This document shows positions 35,298 through 43,686 of a stretch of 58,817 nucleotides of DNA, one piece after another (the first letter of the stretch is position 1; each line of letters starts with the position of its first letter). The stretch comes from Candidatus Thorarchaeota archaeon (GTDB lineage Archaea; Asgardarchaeota; Thorarchaeia; Thorarchaeales; Thorarchaeaceae). Under the pieces are notes generated by a model. The model searched no databases. It saw only the letters and a list, made by a program, of their open reading frames with translations, and was not told the origin of the DNA. The DNA is taken from contig RDOF01000002.1 of the NCBI GenBank assembly GCA_011365025.1, positions 178,792-237,608 on the forward strand. Reading direction: 5' to 3'. The position numbers and the translations under genes are program-made.

Positions 35298-35419
35298 TTT
35301 TTTCAACCTCGCCATTCCTTGGTCTAACTGAAGCCATAAGTCACCTCATGACCCCATTCCATCAGACGGGAGAATATGAGTTGGATGAATGAAAGCAATA
35401 TCAGCCTTACGCTTCCTAC

Positions 35420-35962
35420 TTATTTGGCATGGTCAAAGTACAGTTTAATTGCCAGAATCAGTATCTGCGCGACTCCTTCCAAGTCGTACTTCTCCGTGTT
35501 TAGAATCAAGTCATAAATTGACTTGTCTGAGAGATCCACCCCATAGTACTCAAGATAGCGTGCCTTTTCGCTTCCTTCTCTAGTTATTGTTTCTCTTCTT
35601 GCATATTCGTAGTCGGTGCCATCTCGTTCAGAAATTCGCTTTATGCGCATCTCAAGTGGTGCAGTAAGCAGCACCTTGAAGTCTGCATGGTTGCCGGCCA
35701 TCCACGCTGCGAGTTGACCGTCTAGGATAACGTTTCCTCTTCCTGCTTCCTCTCTAAGTGTGTCATCAAGAAGCTTATCGATTTCTTCATCTCCCTCAGC
35801 AACCCTACTAAACTCCTCCAATGTAAGACCTCGTTCATGGGCAAGTCTACGAAAGATAACCCCAGCTGATACACGTCGAAGGCCAAATTCCTTTGAAATC
35901 CTCTCGGAAACAGAGCTCTTCCCTGTTCCGTGAAGGCCCCCAATAGCTATTACGCGCTTCAT
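35420..35962 (-). CDS. cmk: Cytidylate kinase
   Basis: 180 residues, archaeal short form. The P-loop IGGLHGTGKSSVSERI, the CMP-binding VSAGVIFRRLA, VILDGQLAAWM and the lid RRETITREGSEKARYLEYYGVD are conserved. It phosphorylates CMP and dCMP. Its start overlaps the stop of eL34 by 4 bases (ATGA), so the eL34-cmk-eL14-cbf5 block is one operon. Confidence 0.94.
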   Translation of the reverse strand: MKRVIAIGGLHGTGKSSVSERISKEFGLRRVSAGVIFRRLAHERGLTLEEFSRVAEGDEEIDKLLDDTLREEAGRGNVILDGQLAAWMAGNHADFKVLLTAPLEMRIKRISERDGTDYEYARRETITREGSEKARYLEYYGVDLSDKSIYDLILNTEKYDLEGVAQILILAIKLYFDHAK

Positions 35963-36225
35963 TTTGATTGTTCCCGGGCATTTCTCGTAATGCCGCGGCG
36001 TACTGACATGGCGGTTGCATAACCACCATATGGTCTGTTAGGTCTCTTGCTGGAGCGGCTGCCTTTTGGTTTCTTAGTGACCTTCGAAAGATGCATTGTT
36101 TCACCAGAAAGCGCGCAGGTACCTCTGCTCCTGTAATGCTTTCGGCGATGGGTTGCCAGTCTTCCTCCTGGCGTTTTTACGCTGCGGTTTGAACGTCCAC
36201 GTGTTAGTAAGCCCGGTCGTGGCAT
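35959..36225 (-). CDS. rpl34e: Large ribosomal subunit protein eL34
   Basis: 88 residues from ATG 36225 (MPRPGLLTRG), the conserved eL34 start. The open frame extends 22 codons further upstream but that part is not eL34-like. Motifs are RSVKTPGGRLATHRRKHY, a CALSGETM segment that keeps only one cysteine of the usual zinc knuckle, and SKRPNRPYGG. The zinc site therefore seems lost. Confidence 0.93.
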   Translation of the reverse strand: MPRPGLLTRGRSNRSVKTPGGRLATHRRKHYRSRGTCALSGETMHLSKVTKKPKGSRSSKRPNRPYGGYATAMSVRRGITRNAREQSK

Positions 36226-36311
36226 AATTTTCACCTGATGTTTTGTTTGTGGCTTTCTAGGAAGCCACCGGTCTATGCTTTTAAGGCACACGGTGCGGAG
36301 GGACTACGGTC

Positions 36312-36572
36312 TCACTGGTTGGTGATAAAATCAGGGGGGAACCGTACAAAGAACTCGACCACAATTGCCAGTATTATTCCTCCCAGAATCAGATGTGGAC
36401 CTGTTATTTTGTTGTATCTAACACTTATGCCAAACAAAATCACTCCAATTAGGATGACGGTAACCGCAGAGGCTCTGCCAACGAAGACTAGGGAATCCCA
36501 TAGTTCATTGATGTGAACTAAGATGAACTGCGTAAAGGACTCTAACGGGCTTGGTAAATCGAGGATAGTCAT
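36312..36572 (-). CDS. Small two-helix membrane protein in the eL34/EMC3 cluster
   Basis: 86 residues. A short N-terminal amphipathic stretch is followed by two hydrophobic helices (about 30-50 and 57-77) separated by VRYNKITGPH. I know no family. Position between the EMC3-like insertase and eL34, on the same strand, suggests co-expression and perhaps an accessory part in membrane insertion (inference). ATG 36572. Confidence 0.6.
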   Translation of the reverse strand: MTILDLPSPLESFTQFILVHINELWDSLVFVGRASAVTVILIGVILFGISVRYNKITGPHLILGGIILAIVVEFFVRFPPDFITNQ

Positions 36573-36673
36573 ACATCATCAGAGCTTTACTCGCCCCCTG
36601 CATTATAAGGCAAGACTGCAGGAAAGAAACAAAGATTTTCAGTTTTCTGCCAATTTCCTGCATGAGTTTACGT

Positions 36674-37240
36674 CTACCCCGTAAGCGATATCCCCATGAG
36701 TCTCTGAAGGATTTGGCCAATCCCCAGACCTACAAACATGTAGAACCCGAAATAGTAGAAACCAAATCCATACGCAGTGGGTGTTCCTAACCATCCTACC
36801 AGGAATGGCAACAGCTTATGGACACTGAAAGGAACTATCGCCACGACGCTATCCAGCCCTGTCACAGGATCCATATAGAACCCTCTTAGCACTTGGAATA
36901 CAATGAGAAATGGGATGAGGAATATTAGGGATGGCTTGCAACGCTGAGTGAGCATTTCTCTCTGAATCCGCTCAATGTATGCCTTTCTCCTCCGTACTTT
37001 TCTCATCAATTTCTCGTTCTGGGTCTTCTCGGCTTCCTTCTGCATTTCCTGGTATTGTTTCACTTCCGCCTGATATCGGTTCAGCCGGCGCATATCTGTA
37101 AAGCGTTTCGAGGCAAGATTGCTTATGGTAGTTATTGACATCGAAACAAGGAGAATGAAAATCGCGGAAAGCGGTGGATCCCGGAAAATCTGGAATGTGG
37201 TTGAGAACCATATCATGAATGCAGCGATAGGATCTTGCAT
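36674..37240 (-). CDS. EMC3/Get1-type membrane insertase (DUF106, Oxa1 superfamily)
   Basis: 188 residues: an N-terminal membrane helix (about 22-42), a long basic coiled coil (residues 48-98, FTDMRRLNRYQ to RKAYIERIQREML), then two or three helices (105-125 and 150-185). This is the archaeal DUF106 plan, homologous to EMC3, Get1/WRB, TMCO1 and bacterial YidC. It inserts membrane proteins that do not need, or that act beside, SecY. It starts 7 bases after the adenylate kinase stop. Adjacency to adk and secY is the standard archaeal context. Confidence 0.9.
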   Translation of the reverse strand: MQDPIAAFMIWFSTTFQIFRDPPLSAIFILLVSMSITTISNLASKRFTDMRRLNRYQAEVKQYQEMQKEAEKTQNEKLMRKVRRRKAYIERIQREMLTQRCKPSLIFLIPFLIVFQVLRGFYMDPVTGLDSVVAIVPFSVHKLLPFLVGWLGTPTAYGFGFYYFGFYMFVGLGIGQILQRLMGISLTG

Positions 37241-37247
37241 TTGTGGC

Positions 37248-37838
37248 CTACTCCATTATGGTTGCTGCCAGTTCCTTTGCAGCTTCCTCTACTTTACCTT
37301 CACGGTTCTTGATTATTCTGACGGTTGCCCCGGTCAAGGTGCCTACTGCTACAGCAGCAGCCCTACACATCCTCTGATGGGTATCAATGTCCTCTACCAG
37401 CTGTGCGTCGCGGGTTCTTGTTTCATCTGAGCTTCTTCGACCTGCAATTTTCTCAGGGTCCGCCTCAACCAGGACCACAGTCTTCGGTTGAATCGCTCTT
37501 GCGACCCATTCCGGGAGCCCAATGAGAAACCCGTTATTGGTCTGAATTAATGTATGAGTATCAACTATGACCTTGGCTTTCTTGGCCTTTTTGGCAATTG
37601 CTTCTCCTGCCAATCGCTGTACTTCGCGCTGCTTGGCTGTAGGCATCTTGCGCAGCTCGTCTCTGTCCTTAACCAACCCCTTATTGGAGGCGACTTCGAA
37701 CATTTCGGTTCCAATGTTCAAAACAAGAACTACTTCATCGTGGTTTTGCTTCACATCCTCAACTGCCGTGTTTATCACGGTGGTCTTTCCAACACCTGGA
37801 ATCCCAGTCACAATGACAATGTTCCTATCATCAGCCAT
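37248..37838 (-). CDS. adkA: Adenylate kinase, archaeal type
   Basis: 196 residues. Archaeal AdkA family: P-loop VIVTGIPGVGKTTVI, KDRDELRKMPTAKQREVQRLAGEAIA, VIVDTHTLIQTNNGFLIGLP and the lid-like RRSSDETRTRD. Unlike bacterial Adk it is a short, usually trimeric enzyme. ATG 37838 is favoured over GTG 37850 because GGTGATT lies 8 bases before it. It keeps ATP, ADP and AMP in balance. It sits in the secY-adk-EMC3 order common in archaea. Confidence 0.94.
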   Translation of the reverse strand: MADDRNIVIVTGIPGVGKTTVINTAVEDVKQNHDEVVLVLNIGTEMFEVASNKGLVKDRDELRKMPTAKQREVQRLAGEAIAKKAKKAKVIVDTHTLIQTNNGFLIGLPEWVARAIQPKTVVLVEADPEKIAGRRSSDETRTRDAQLVEDIDTHQRMCRAAAVAVGTLTGATVRIIKNREGKVEEAAKELAATIME

Positions 37839-37984
37839 GATGCCAATCACCCAATTTGAACCTATGAGTTGTGCGGAGCACTATCTGCACTTGTTATATA
37901 GCTTCTGTAAGGAATCTGTCTTTGACATGCTGGTTCCAAGCTCATATTCCCTAGGATGGCCCTTTGCCGCTTTCACAGGTGACT

Positions 37985-38464
37985 TCAACGGGCAACTCTC
38001 TCAACAACAACTGAAAGGAATGCATCATGCCCCTCTGCTAGGATGGGTCTGGCTTTCAGAAGCGAAATCCAAAATAGATCAAGAATTATGCAATCCGGCG
38101 TATATTCCGTTACGATACTTGGGTCTTCCTCTTCATTCCACCATGTACTAGGTGTACTCTCTGATGTTATAACGTGGTAAAAATGGCGCCTATGGATTTC
38201 CTCCAAGCCGTACTTCGACTGGTCCACTTCAACCGCGCCAAGGTATTCTTTGATGTGTAGATCTGAGAGTCCGGTTTCCTCGCGTATTTCTCTTAGCACA
38301 GCCTCTTCCAATGACTCGTTGAGTTCAACTGATCCAGCAGGTATCTGCAGGCCAAAGGGCTCAAATCCCCGTTCCCTGAATACAATGAGTTCCGTCCCTC
38401 GTGTGACGTAGGCAAAAACCTTCTCACAAAGAAGCTCTTTTCTCTCATTTGATGAGCTTGACAT
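37985..38464 (-). CDS. Nudix hydrolase
   Basis: 159 residues. The Nudix box GSVELNESLEEAVLREIREETGL is complete (G-x5-E-x7-REUxEExGU), preceded by FGLQIPAG, the usual strand before the box. The rest (YLGAVEVDQSKYG, HRRHFYHVI) does not identify the substrate. It lies between the 344-residue membrane protein and adenylate kinase, an unusual place for a Nudix gene; a nucleotide substrate would fit that neighbour. ATG 38464. Confidence 0.9.
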   Translation of the reverse strand: MSSSSNERKELLCEKVFAYVTRGTELIVFRERGFEPFGLQIPAGSVELNESLEEAVLREIREETGLSDLHIKEYLGAVEVDQSKYGLEEIHRRHFYHVITSESTPSTWWNEEEDPSIVTEYTPDCIILDLFWISLLKARPILAEGHDAFLSVVVERVAR

Positions 38465-38473
38465 CAGTTTCTC

Positions 38474-39508
38474 TCACTTCTTCTTTGAAGCCTTCTTCTT
38501 CGTCTGTTTCTTCTTCGGTTTCTTGAACTCCTTCTGAGAAACGATTATCTCCGCGACTTCTTCTGTCTCAAGAATACCTTCCTTCTTGATATGCTTCTTC
38601 CTAGCTGCTAACGCCTTTTCAGTATCGATCTTCTCAATGTAGGGTTTCAGTACTACCACAGAACCAAGACTGCTTGCGAAACTGGTTATACGTTTTCTAA
38701 TCCTGCTCTGCGCCAATTCATTTGCTCCAACAACAGGGAGAACGAAGGCCATTACTAAGAATGGGAGTCCAATCACCCAGATGATGCTAAGCATCCAATC
38801 TCCAGAGGCAATGAAAGTTGCCCCTTCAACGGACAGTGGTGTCCAGAAGTACTTTTCAAACATGGAGATCGGGTATGCGATTAATGCATATCCTCCAAGT
38901 ACGTTTCCAACCCAGCGTCCCACACCCTGCGTATCTGGGCATTGCCTCACTTCCAGCTTGTCATCTCGCAAGTGTGACACTATTCCCGAGTCATTCAATA
39001 CCCACGTCGGCATAAAGAGCGCAAGTGACACCAGCAGGAAGAGAAGCGATGACATTAACGTAAGGGCGATTCGATATTGCAGCTCCATTCCTATAGGAAT
39101 TACTGGCACTCCACCAAAGAGGAAGTTCTGAATCGGGGCCTGCAATTGTGCAGATGAGCTAAGGCTAAAGAGCGCTGGAGCCAAGGACCTTCGCACCATC
39201 CTGGCACCCCCGAAATTTGTGCCAATATTCATAATGTTGACTTCATAAGACGCAGCCCTCCAAGTCTTGGCGAATAGAAGTAGAAGCATTGCTCCAGGGA
39301 TTGCCAATATGGCAAACTCAATGATGTAGACGGGAATTGCGGCTGCAAGGAACACAGCGAGGTCAATAGTTACTGGGATGTTCATGAGGTAGTGCGTTTC
39401 TATTGGCGGAACCGCCTCTGTGACCCTCAAAATCATCTCAATTGAGAAATAGGCTCCAAGAATGAATATGAGTGTAGGTACAAAATACCGGGCTTTGCTA
39501 TTGGCCAT
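38474..39508 (-). CDS. Multi-pass membrane protein with lysine-rich tail
   Basis: 344 residues with about six hydrophobic helices (roughly 8-28, 48-80, 120-140, 150-172, 205-222 and 235-262), then a cytoplasm-like charged tail ending in KKPKKKQTKKKASKKK. I cannot assign a family. The basic tail resembles ribosome- or rRNA-binding tails of membrane insertases such as Oxa1, and the gene sits between secY and the EMC3-like gene, so a part in co-translational insertion is an attractive guess. ATG 39508 follows GAGGTCACC. Confidence 0.6.
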   Translation of the reverse strand: MANSKARYFVPTLIFILGAYFSIEMILRVTEAVPPIETHYLMNIPVTIDLAVFLAAAIPVYIIEFAILAIPGAMLLLLFAKTWRAASYEVNIMNIGTNFGGARMVRRSLAPALFSLSSSAQLQAPIQNFLFGGVPVIPIGMELQYRIALTLMSSLLFLLVSLALFMPTWVLNDSGIVSHLRDDKLEVRQCPDTQGVGRWVGNVLGGYALIAYPISMFEKYFWTPLSVEGATFIASGDWMLSIIWVIGLPFLVMAFVLPVVGANELAQSRIRKRITSFASSLGSVVVLKPYIEKIDTEKALAARKKHIKKEGILETEEVAEIIVSQKEFKKPKKKQTKKKASKKK

Positions 39509-39689
39509 CTTGGTGACCTCGGGTGAGTTCCTGGTCGGATTTTAGACATAAAAGCCCCATAATAGGTTTGTCTGAAACCCAGACCCTCTAGAATCAAGGA
39601 CTTGCCCGGCAATTACAGCAGTAATCCTCCTGAAATGCTTCTTCCCATGGAGGCTCTTTGACCCTTCGACGAAAAGGTCATTTTCATTC

Positions 39690-40394
39690 ATGCGCATATA
39701 CTTCTTGAGAATGAATCCATTCTGCAGCAATCTCGACCTACAACATAGATACAGTGGCTCATCTTTCAGAAGAAAGATCATAGTAGGAGTCATCCTTTGC
39801 TTCATATGCATGAATATCAGTCTGCCTCTCGTCTGTTGCCTTGGTGGTGAAACCACAGAGGCTCCTATTAGTCTACTTCTGAAATACGAACATGAATGGA
39901 CATACATTGGGGGTGCTTGGAACACTGGTAGTGATTACACATCGATTGGAGTTTCCACAAATGCTCAAAGCATTCCTGTTGTTCTATCGGGTCAGACTGC
40001 ATTTGGGCTATTGGTCTGGGTCAATACCACTGGCTGGCATGAAGGCGGGACCGCGCGTCTCTCTGGCGATTCGCGCATCTTTAACATAGGAAGAACCAGC
40101 GAAGAAGTCGGAGCCGGGCAATTCAGCTGCTGGCGGCTGAACTCGTCAAGTACCTTTATCTCCTACGAGCGGCACCTTGGTGTCTTAATTTCCTATAGCT
40201 ATCAAGACATCAATTGGGATGTCTTTCCTGTTACGGGATATCAGTCGACAATCACACTTGCTGAAAGCAATCTTAACGAGTTGATTCCTATTGATGACAT
40301 AATGCTCCAAATACTTCTAGGCATTGGTATCATCGGTGAAATTGCAGCAATCATATGCATTCTATCACGAGGGTTACCATCCAGAGATGGTTAG
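39690..40394 (+). CDS. Secreted or membrane-anchored protein, unknown
   Basis: 234 residues. RRKIIVGVILCFICMNISLPLVCCLG (residues about 27-52) is a signal peptide or anchor with a preceding Arg pair, so the true start may be later than ATG 39690. Residues 55-200 are polar and strand-rich with many Ser/Thr/Trp, a beta-sandwich-like exterior domain with several N-x-S/T sites. A C-terminal membrane helix (about 208-227) ends in a short basic tail. It is read against the ribosomal cluster and splits secY from the adk/EMC3 block. Confidence 0.55.
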   Translation: MRIYFLRMNPFCSNLDLQHRYSGSSFRRKIIVGVILCFICMNISLPLVCCLGGETTEAPISLLLKYEHEWTYIGGAWNTGSDYTSIGVSTNAQSIPVVLSGQTAFGLLVWVNTTGWHEGGTARLSGDSRIFNIGRTSEEVGAGQFSCWRLNSSSTFISYERHLGVLISYSYQDINWDVFPVTGYQSTITLAESNLNELIPIDDIMLQILLGIGIIGEIAAIICILSRGLPSRDG

Positions 40395-40585
40395 GATTGC
40401 TATTCGATCTATGCCTATTCTGTGTCGAGATCTTAGCACCTCCATATTCAAAAACAGCTATGCTTGAACCTGAATAGAATCGCCTTTGTTGCCATGCGCC
40501 ATGTGCAAACCCGACGCCTGTCATCGACACTCAGAAGGGGCACTTCTTCTTTTGGAGGCGATACCCCGGGGGGCGGGAGTTCCTG

Positions 40586-42049
40586 CTAGATTATGCCGAG
40601 CAGGCCTGCTACTCCTTCGCCGCCCATCTGCGCTAGCTGTTCCTTGGCAATTGTTTCGTAGTATTGCTTAATTATCGATACCATCAGCAGAATCCCTGTA
40701 CCACTTGCCAGAGCTCCCATAATATCTGCAGCTGCAGCTAGAACTCCGACGAGTAGGCCACCCAGACCTGCGACAATAGGAATGTATCTGTCGAGCAATC
40801 TCTCGAGAATCCTCTCGCTAGTCCTGAATCCAGGGACAATATATCCTGAGTTCAATAGCTGTCTAGAAACATCTCTTGGAGCTATTCCTGAGATGTCAAC
40901 CCAAATCTTTGAGAATCCCCAACATAGCAATATCATTAGCGCCGCGTATATTAGGACATGCAAAAGGTCAAACTCTATTGTTTGACTAAAGATACCCTGG
41001 GGTGGCGTCACGTACTTACACAATCCCGATGTTGCAATCATCCGGTTTGTGCCATCGTTTGCAGGTTCAAACTGTCCTATCCAACTAAGGAATGGATTAA
41101 TCCCTCCGGGATTGAAGTTTGTATATATGATCTGCCCAAAGAACATAATGTTGGCAAAAAGGGCTTGAGCAAGAATGACTGGGATATTCGATGTGTACAG
41201 CAGTTTAATGGGATATCTTGCTTTCATTCCTCTATATTTACCATACTGAAGTGGTATTTCCACTCGAACGGTTTCCATCCAAATGACCGCCATCATGATG
41301 ATTAGCGTCACTATTAGCGATACAAGGCTGGGGTTGAGTCCATCACGAATCACAAACCAGCCCCAATCAACTGGATTACCACCAGTTAGGGCTCTCATCA
41401 TGTTTGCAAACAGTGCTGAAATGATTCCCTTTGGAAGGTTGGTTGTTCCCTCAACATCGATAAAATTGAGTGAATTGTACATTACCTGTCCTGCAACATT
41501 GGTCATGATGAACAATGAAACACCAGATCCGAGACCCCATCCCTTCTGAATGAGTTCATCCATGAGAATGACTATGATTCCGGAGAGAAAGAGCTGCATG
41601 AACACAAGTACCATTTCGTTAGGCTGCAATTCACCGTAGGCGTTTCCCCAGATGTATGCTCCAGCCTGGAATGCGGTCATGATTAATGCAAGTACTTTCT
41701 GCCCTCCCGTGAACAAAGCTCTGTCCTCTGGGTCGCCAAAGTCAACATTGATAATCTTCGAACCTGATAGGAGTTGCATAACAAGTCCTGCAGTGACAAT
41801 TGGTCCGATTCCCAGCTCCATCAGTGTGCCTCTTGTGCTTGCGAGAATGACTCGCAGAGCCCATAGATAGTCTGTCCCAACATTTCGGTTGACTCCGAAG
41901 AGCGGTATGTGGCTCATCAGCAAGAAGATAATGAGCACTACAGCTGTCCAAACGATTTTTTCTCGAAAGGACACCTCTCGGTCAGGAGCCTTTACTTCCG
42001 GCATCACACGGACAAATGGTGATAAAGCTTTTAGGAATGTGGAAGTCAA
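40586..42049 (-). CDS. secY: Protein translocase subunit SecY
   Basis: 487 residues, ten membrane helices, full length. FLKALSPFVRVMPEVKAPDREVSFREKIVWT at the start, LMELGIGPIVTAGLVMQLLSGSKII (plug and second helix), QKGWGLGSGVSLFI and VRVEIPLQYGKYRGMKARYPIKLLYTSNIPVILAQALFAN are archaeal SecY/Sec61-alpha hallmarks. It forms the protein-conducting channel. TTG 42049 is the start, since archaeal SecY begins just before the FLKAL segment. It is the last gene of the spc-like operon, with a possible own promoter. Confidence 0.97.
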   Translation of the reverse strand: MTSTFLKALSPFVRVMPEVKAPDREVSFREKIVWTAVVLIIFLLMSHIPLFGVNRNVGTDYLWALRVILASTRGTLMELGIGPIVTAGLVMQLLSGSKIINVDFGDPEDRALFTGGQKVLALIMTAFQAGAYIWGNAYGELQPNEMVLVFMQLFLSGIIVILMDELIQKGWGLGSGVSLFIMTNVAGQVMYNSLNFIDVEGTTNLPKGIISALFANMMRALTGGNPVDWGWFVIRDGLNPSLVSLIVTLIIMMAVIWMETVRVEIPLQYGKYRGMKARYPIKLLYTSNIPVILAQALFANIMFFGQIIYTNFNPGGINPFLSWIGQFEPANDGTNRMIATSGLCKYVTPPQGIFSQTIEFDLLHVLIYAALMILLCWGFSKIWVDISGIAPRDVSRQLLNSGYIVPGFRTSERILERLLDRYIPIVAGLGGLLVGVLAAAADIMGALASGTGILLMVSIIKQYYETIAKEQLAQMGGEGVAGLLGII

Positions 42050-42092
42050 ATCATTGACGTCTCCTGCAGGTTTTCTCGGTTGGGGATTTGAC
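42045..42092. repeat. Inverted repeat around the secY start
   Basis: GTCAAATC (42045-42052) and GATTTGAC (42085-42092), a perfect 8-base inverted repeat. One arm contains the secY TTG codon. If the transcript starts upstream of 42092 the hairpin would cover the start codon. Confidence 0.35.
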
Positions 42093-42096
42093 TACG

Positions 42097-42106
42097 CCTT
42101 TAAAGG
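42097..42106 (-). promoter_or_regulatory. TATA-like box ahead of secY
   Basis: Palindromic CCTTTAAAGG in the 139-base gap between uL15 and secY. It would start RNA near 42075, giving secY a promoter separate from the ribosomal operon. Confidence 0.4.
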
Positions 42107-42188
42107 TAATGGTTTAGCGTGTGCATGGACCGGCATCCCAAAGGCATCATTCCATCAGGCGGATGCAGTAGCGTTGTAATCCTGGTTG

Positions 42189-42638
42189 CTATTCAGCGGC
42201 CAAATCAATTGAACCGCCCTTTGCCTCAATCTTTTCGCGAGCTTTGCCAGAGCACTCCTTAACACCAACGAGCTCTAGGGATTTGGTGACCTGCCCCGAT
42301 CCAAGTATCTTATCAATACCCAAGGCTGATACATCAATAGTATACTTCTTTCCTTTCTTCGTCGCCTTTCCCGCATCAGCGAGCCGGTCAGCAGCCTCAT
42401 CAATGTCTCCGACGTTAATTGCCATCTTGTCGTCCTGAAGCCTCTGAGGACGCTTGAAGCCCCACTTGCCAAAGTATCTTGGGTTTTCCTGCATGACTTT
42501 TATGTAGTGATGCTTCTTGGAGCCTGCCATTCCCTTTCCGCCTCTCTGCCCAGCGGCTCTGTGGCCTTTAGTGTATCCGTATCCCACTGATCTTTGGCCT
42601 CTCATCGTGTGAATCTTCTTTGTCTTTCTTTTCTCCAT
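42189..42638 (-). CDS. rpl15: Large ribosomal subunit protein uL15
   Basis: 149 residues from ATG 42638 (MEKRKTKKIHTMRG), with GGGAGC upstream; 16 codons of open frame before it overlap the Hsp20 gene and are not uL15. RGQRSVGYGYTKGHRAAGQRGGKGMAG and the C-terminal VTKSLELVGVKECSGKAREKIEAKGG are conserved. It lies on the solvent side of the large subunit and is a late assembly protein. Confidence 0.95.
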   Translation of the reverse strand: MEKRKTKKIHTMRGQRSVGYGYTKGHRAAGQRGGKGMAGSKKHHYIKVMQENPRYFGKWGFKRPQRLQDDKMAINVGDIDEAADRLADAGKATKKGKKYTIDVSALGIDKILGSGQVTKSLELVGVKECSGKAREKIEAKGGSIDLAAE

Positions 42639-42651
42639 CTTCGGTTGCTCC

Positions 42652-43194
42652 CTACTGCTTCTTAAGTCGAATTTCCAGCACACCATTTCTGATAGTCGAC
42701 TTTGCGTCTTCTTTGCTTACTTCAGCTGGCAGGTTCAGAGTCTTGTTGTATGGTTTCTCCGGATTCTCTACCTTAATCGTAAGTTCCTTGCCCTTCACAC
42801 GGATTTTTATTTCATCATTTGAAACGCCAGGCAATTCTGCAACCACCACAATCTCATCGCCCTCTTCAATGACGTCAACAAGCGGTTCCAGTTCGGGTGT
42901 CATTCGAATTCCATCGGGCGCAGGTGTATTTCCAAACCTCTGGATGATTGGCTTGCCATCAGGACCCATTCTCATGGAAAACCCAAAGACAAACGGGTTG
43001 GTTCCTTCTGGATTCTCTCGGATGAAATCCTCGATCGATTTCATATCGAACATGCTTCCTTCGTCCATCTCGCGCATCATTTGGTCCATGAGCTCGTCAA
43101 TTTGAGCGAAGAATCCTTCTGGAAGGAAGTCGCCAAACCATTTTCGTATTGCCTTTCTTGGATCGTCCGAATCAAATGGATCATCCCAACTCAT
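42652..43194 (-). CDS. Hsp20 family small heat-shock protein
   Basis: 180 residues. The alpha-crystallin domain occupies residues about 105-180 (PLVDVIEEGDEIVVVAELPGVSNDEIKIRVKGKELTI and the late STIRNGVLEIRLKK with the GVL motif). The N-terminal 100 residues are acidic and methionine-rich, with MDQMMREMDEGSMFDM. It binds unfolded proteins without ATP. GAGGTGATAAT precedes ATG 43194. It is inserted between uL30 and uL15, which are normally adjacent, with gaps of 9 and 13 bases, so it is co-transcribed with ribosomal proteins. Confidence 0.92.
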   Translation of the reverse strand: MSWDDPFDSDDPRKAIRKWFGDFLPEGFFAQIDELMDQMMREMDEGSMFDMKSIEDFIRENPEGTNPFVFGFSMRMGPDGKPIIQRFGNTPAPDGIRMTPELEPLVDVIEEGDEIVVVAELPGVSNDEIKIRVKGKELTIKVENPEKPYNKTLNLPAEVSKEDAKSTIRNGVLEIRLKKQ

Positions 43195-43203
43195 ATTATC
43201 ACC

Positions 43204-43686
43204 TCAAATCATCCTTTGGGCCAGAGAGTTAATCTCTGAACCCCTGTAGCCGTTAATGCCACCCATTCCCACAGGCAGGGTCTTCTTTCCTTTGTAACCC
43301 TTCTTGGGCGGAGTCAGTCTAAAGACTGGTTTCAGCTCTGCAATGTCCGTGACCATTGCATTACCTTCGGCAACTGCTTTCGCAAATGCTTTTACAGTCC
43401 TATAACTTGAATTGCTTTTAACATATGCATCGGTGAGTCTTTTATTGCCAGGCAATCGTCCACGTTTGGTCAGTAATAGGGTTGTGGTTTCTTCGTCTAT
43501 TTCGCCCCAAGTGATATAGTCCTTCACTTTGATGATCATTCCCTGAAGACTGGGTGTGAGTTTCAGGACCCTTGCTTGATGAAGTCTTCCAAGAAGCAAC
43601 TTATTCAAGGTGTCTTCTATTTGAGGACGGACTCCTACCTGTCCCCTTACTCTAATTGCCAGTACGACCTTCTCTTCTGAGCTCAT
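43204..43686 (-). CDS. rpl30: Large ribosomal subunit protein uL30
   Basis: 160 residues, archaeal/eukaryotic long form. VVLAIRVRGQVGVRPQIEDTLNKLLLGRLHQARVL is the conserved core; the C-terminal half (VFRLTPPKKGYKGKKTLPVGMGGINGYRG) is the archaeal extension. The start overlaps the uS5 stop by one base (TAATG). Confidence 0.95.
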   Translation of the reverse strand: MSSEEKVVLAIRVRGQVGVRPQIEDTLNKLLLGRLHQARVLKLTPSLQGMIIKVKDYITWGEIDEETTTLLLTKRGRLPGNKRLTDAYVKSNSSYRTVKAFAKAVAEGNAMVTDIAELKPVFRLTPPKKGYKGKKTLPVGMGGINGYRGSEINSLAQRMI

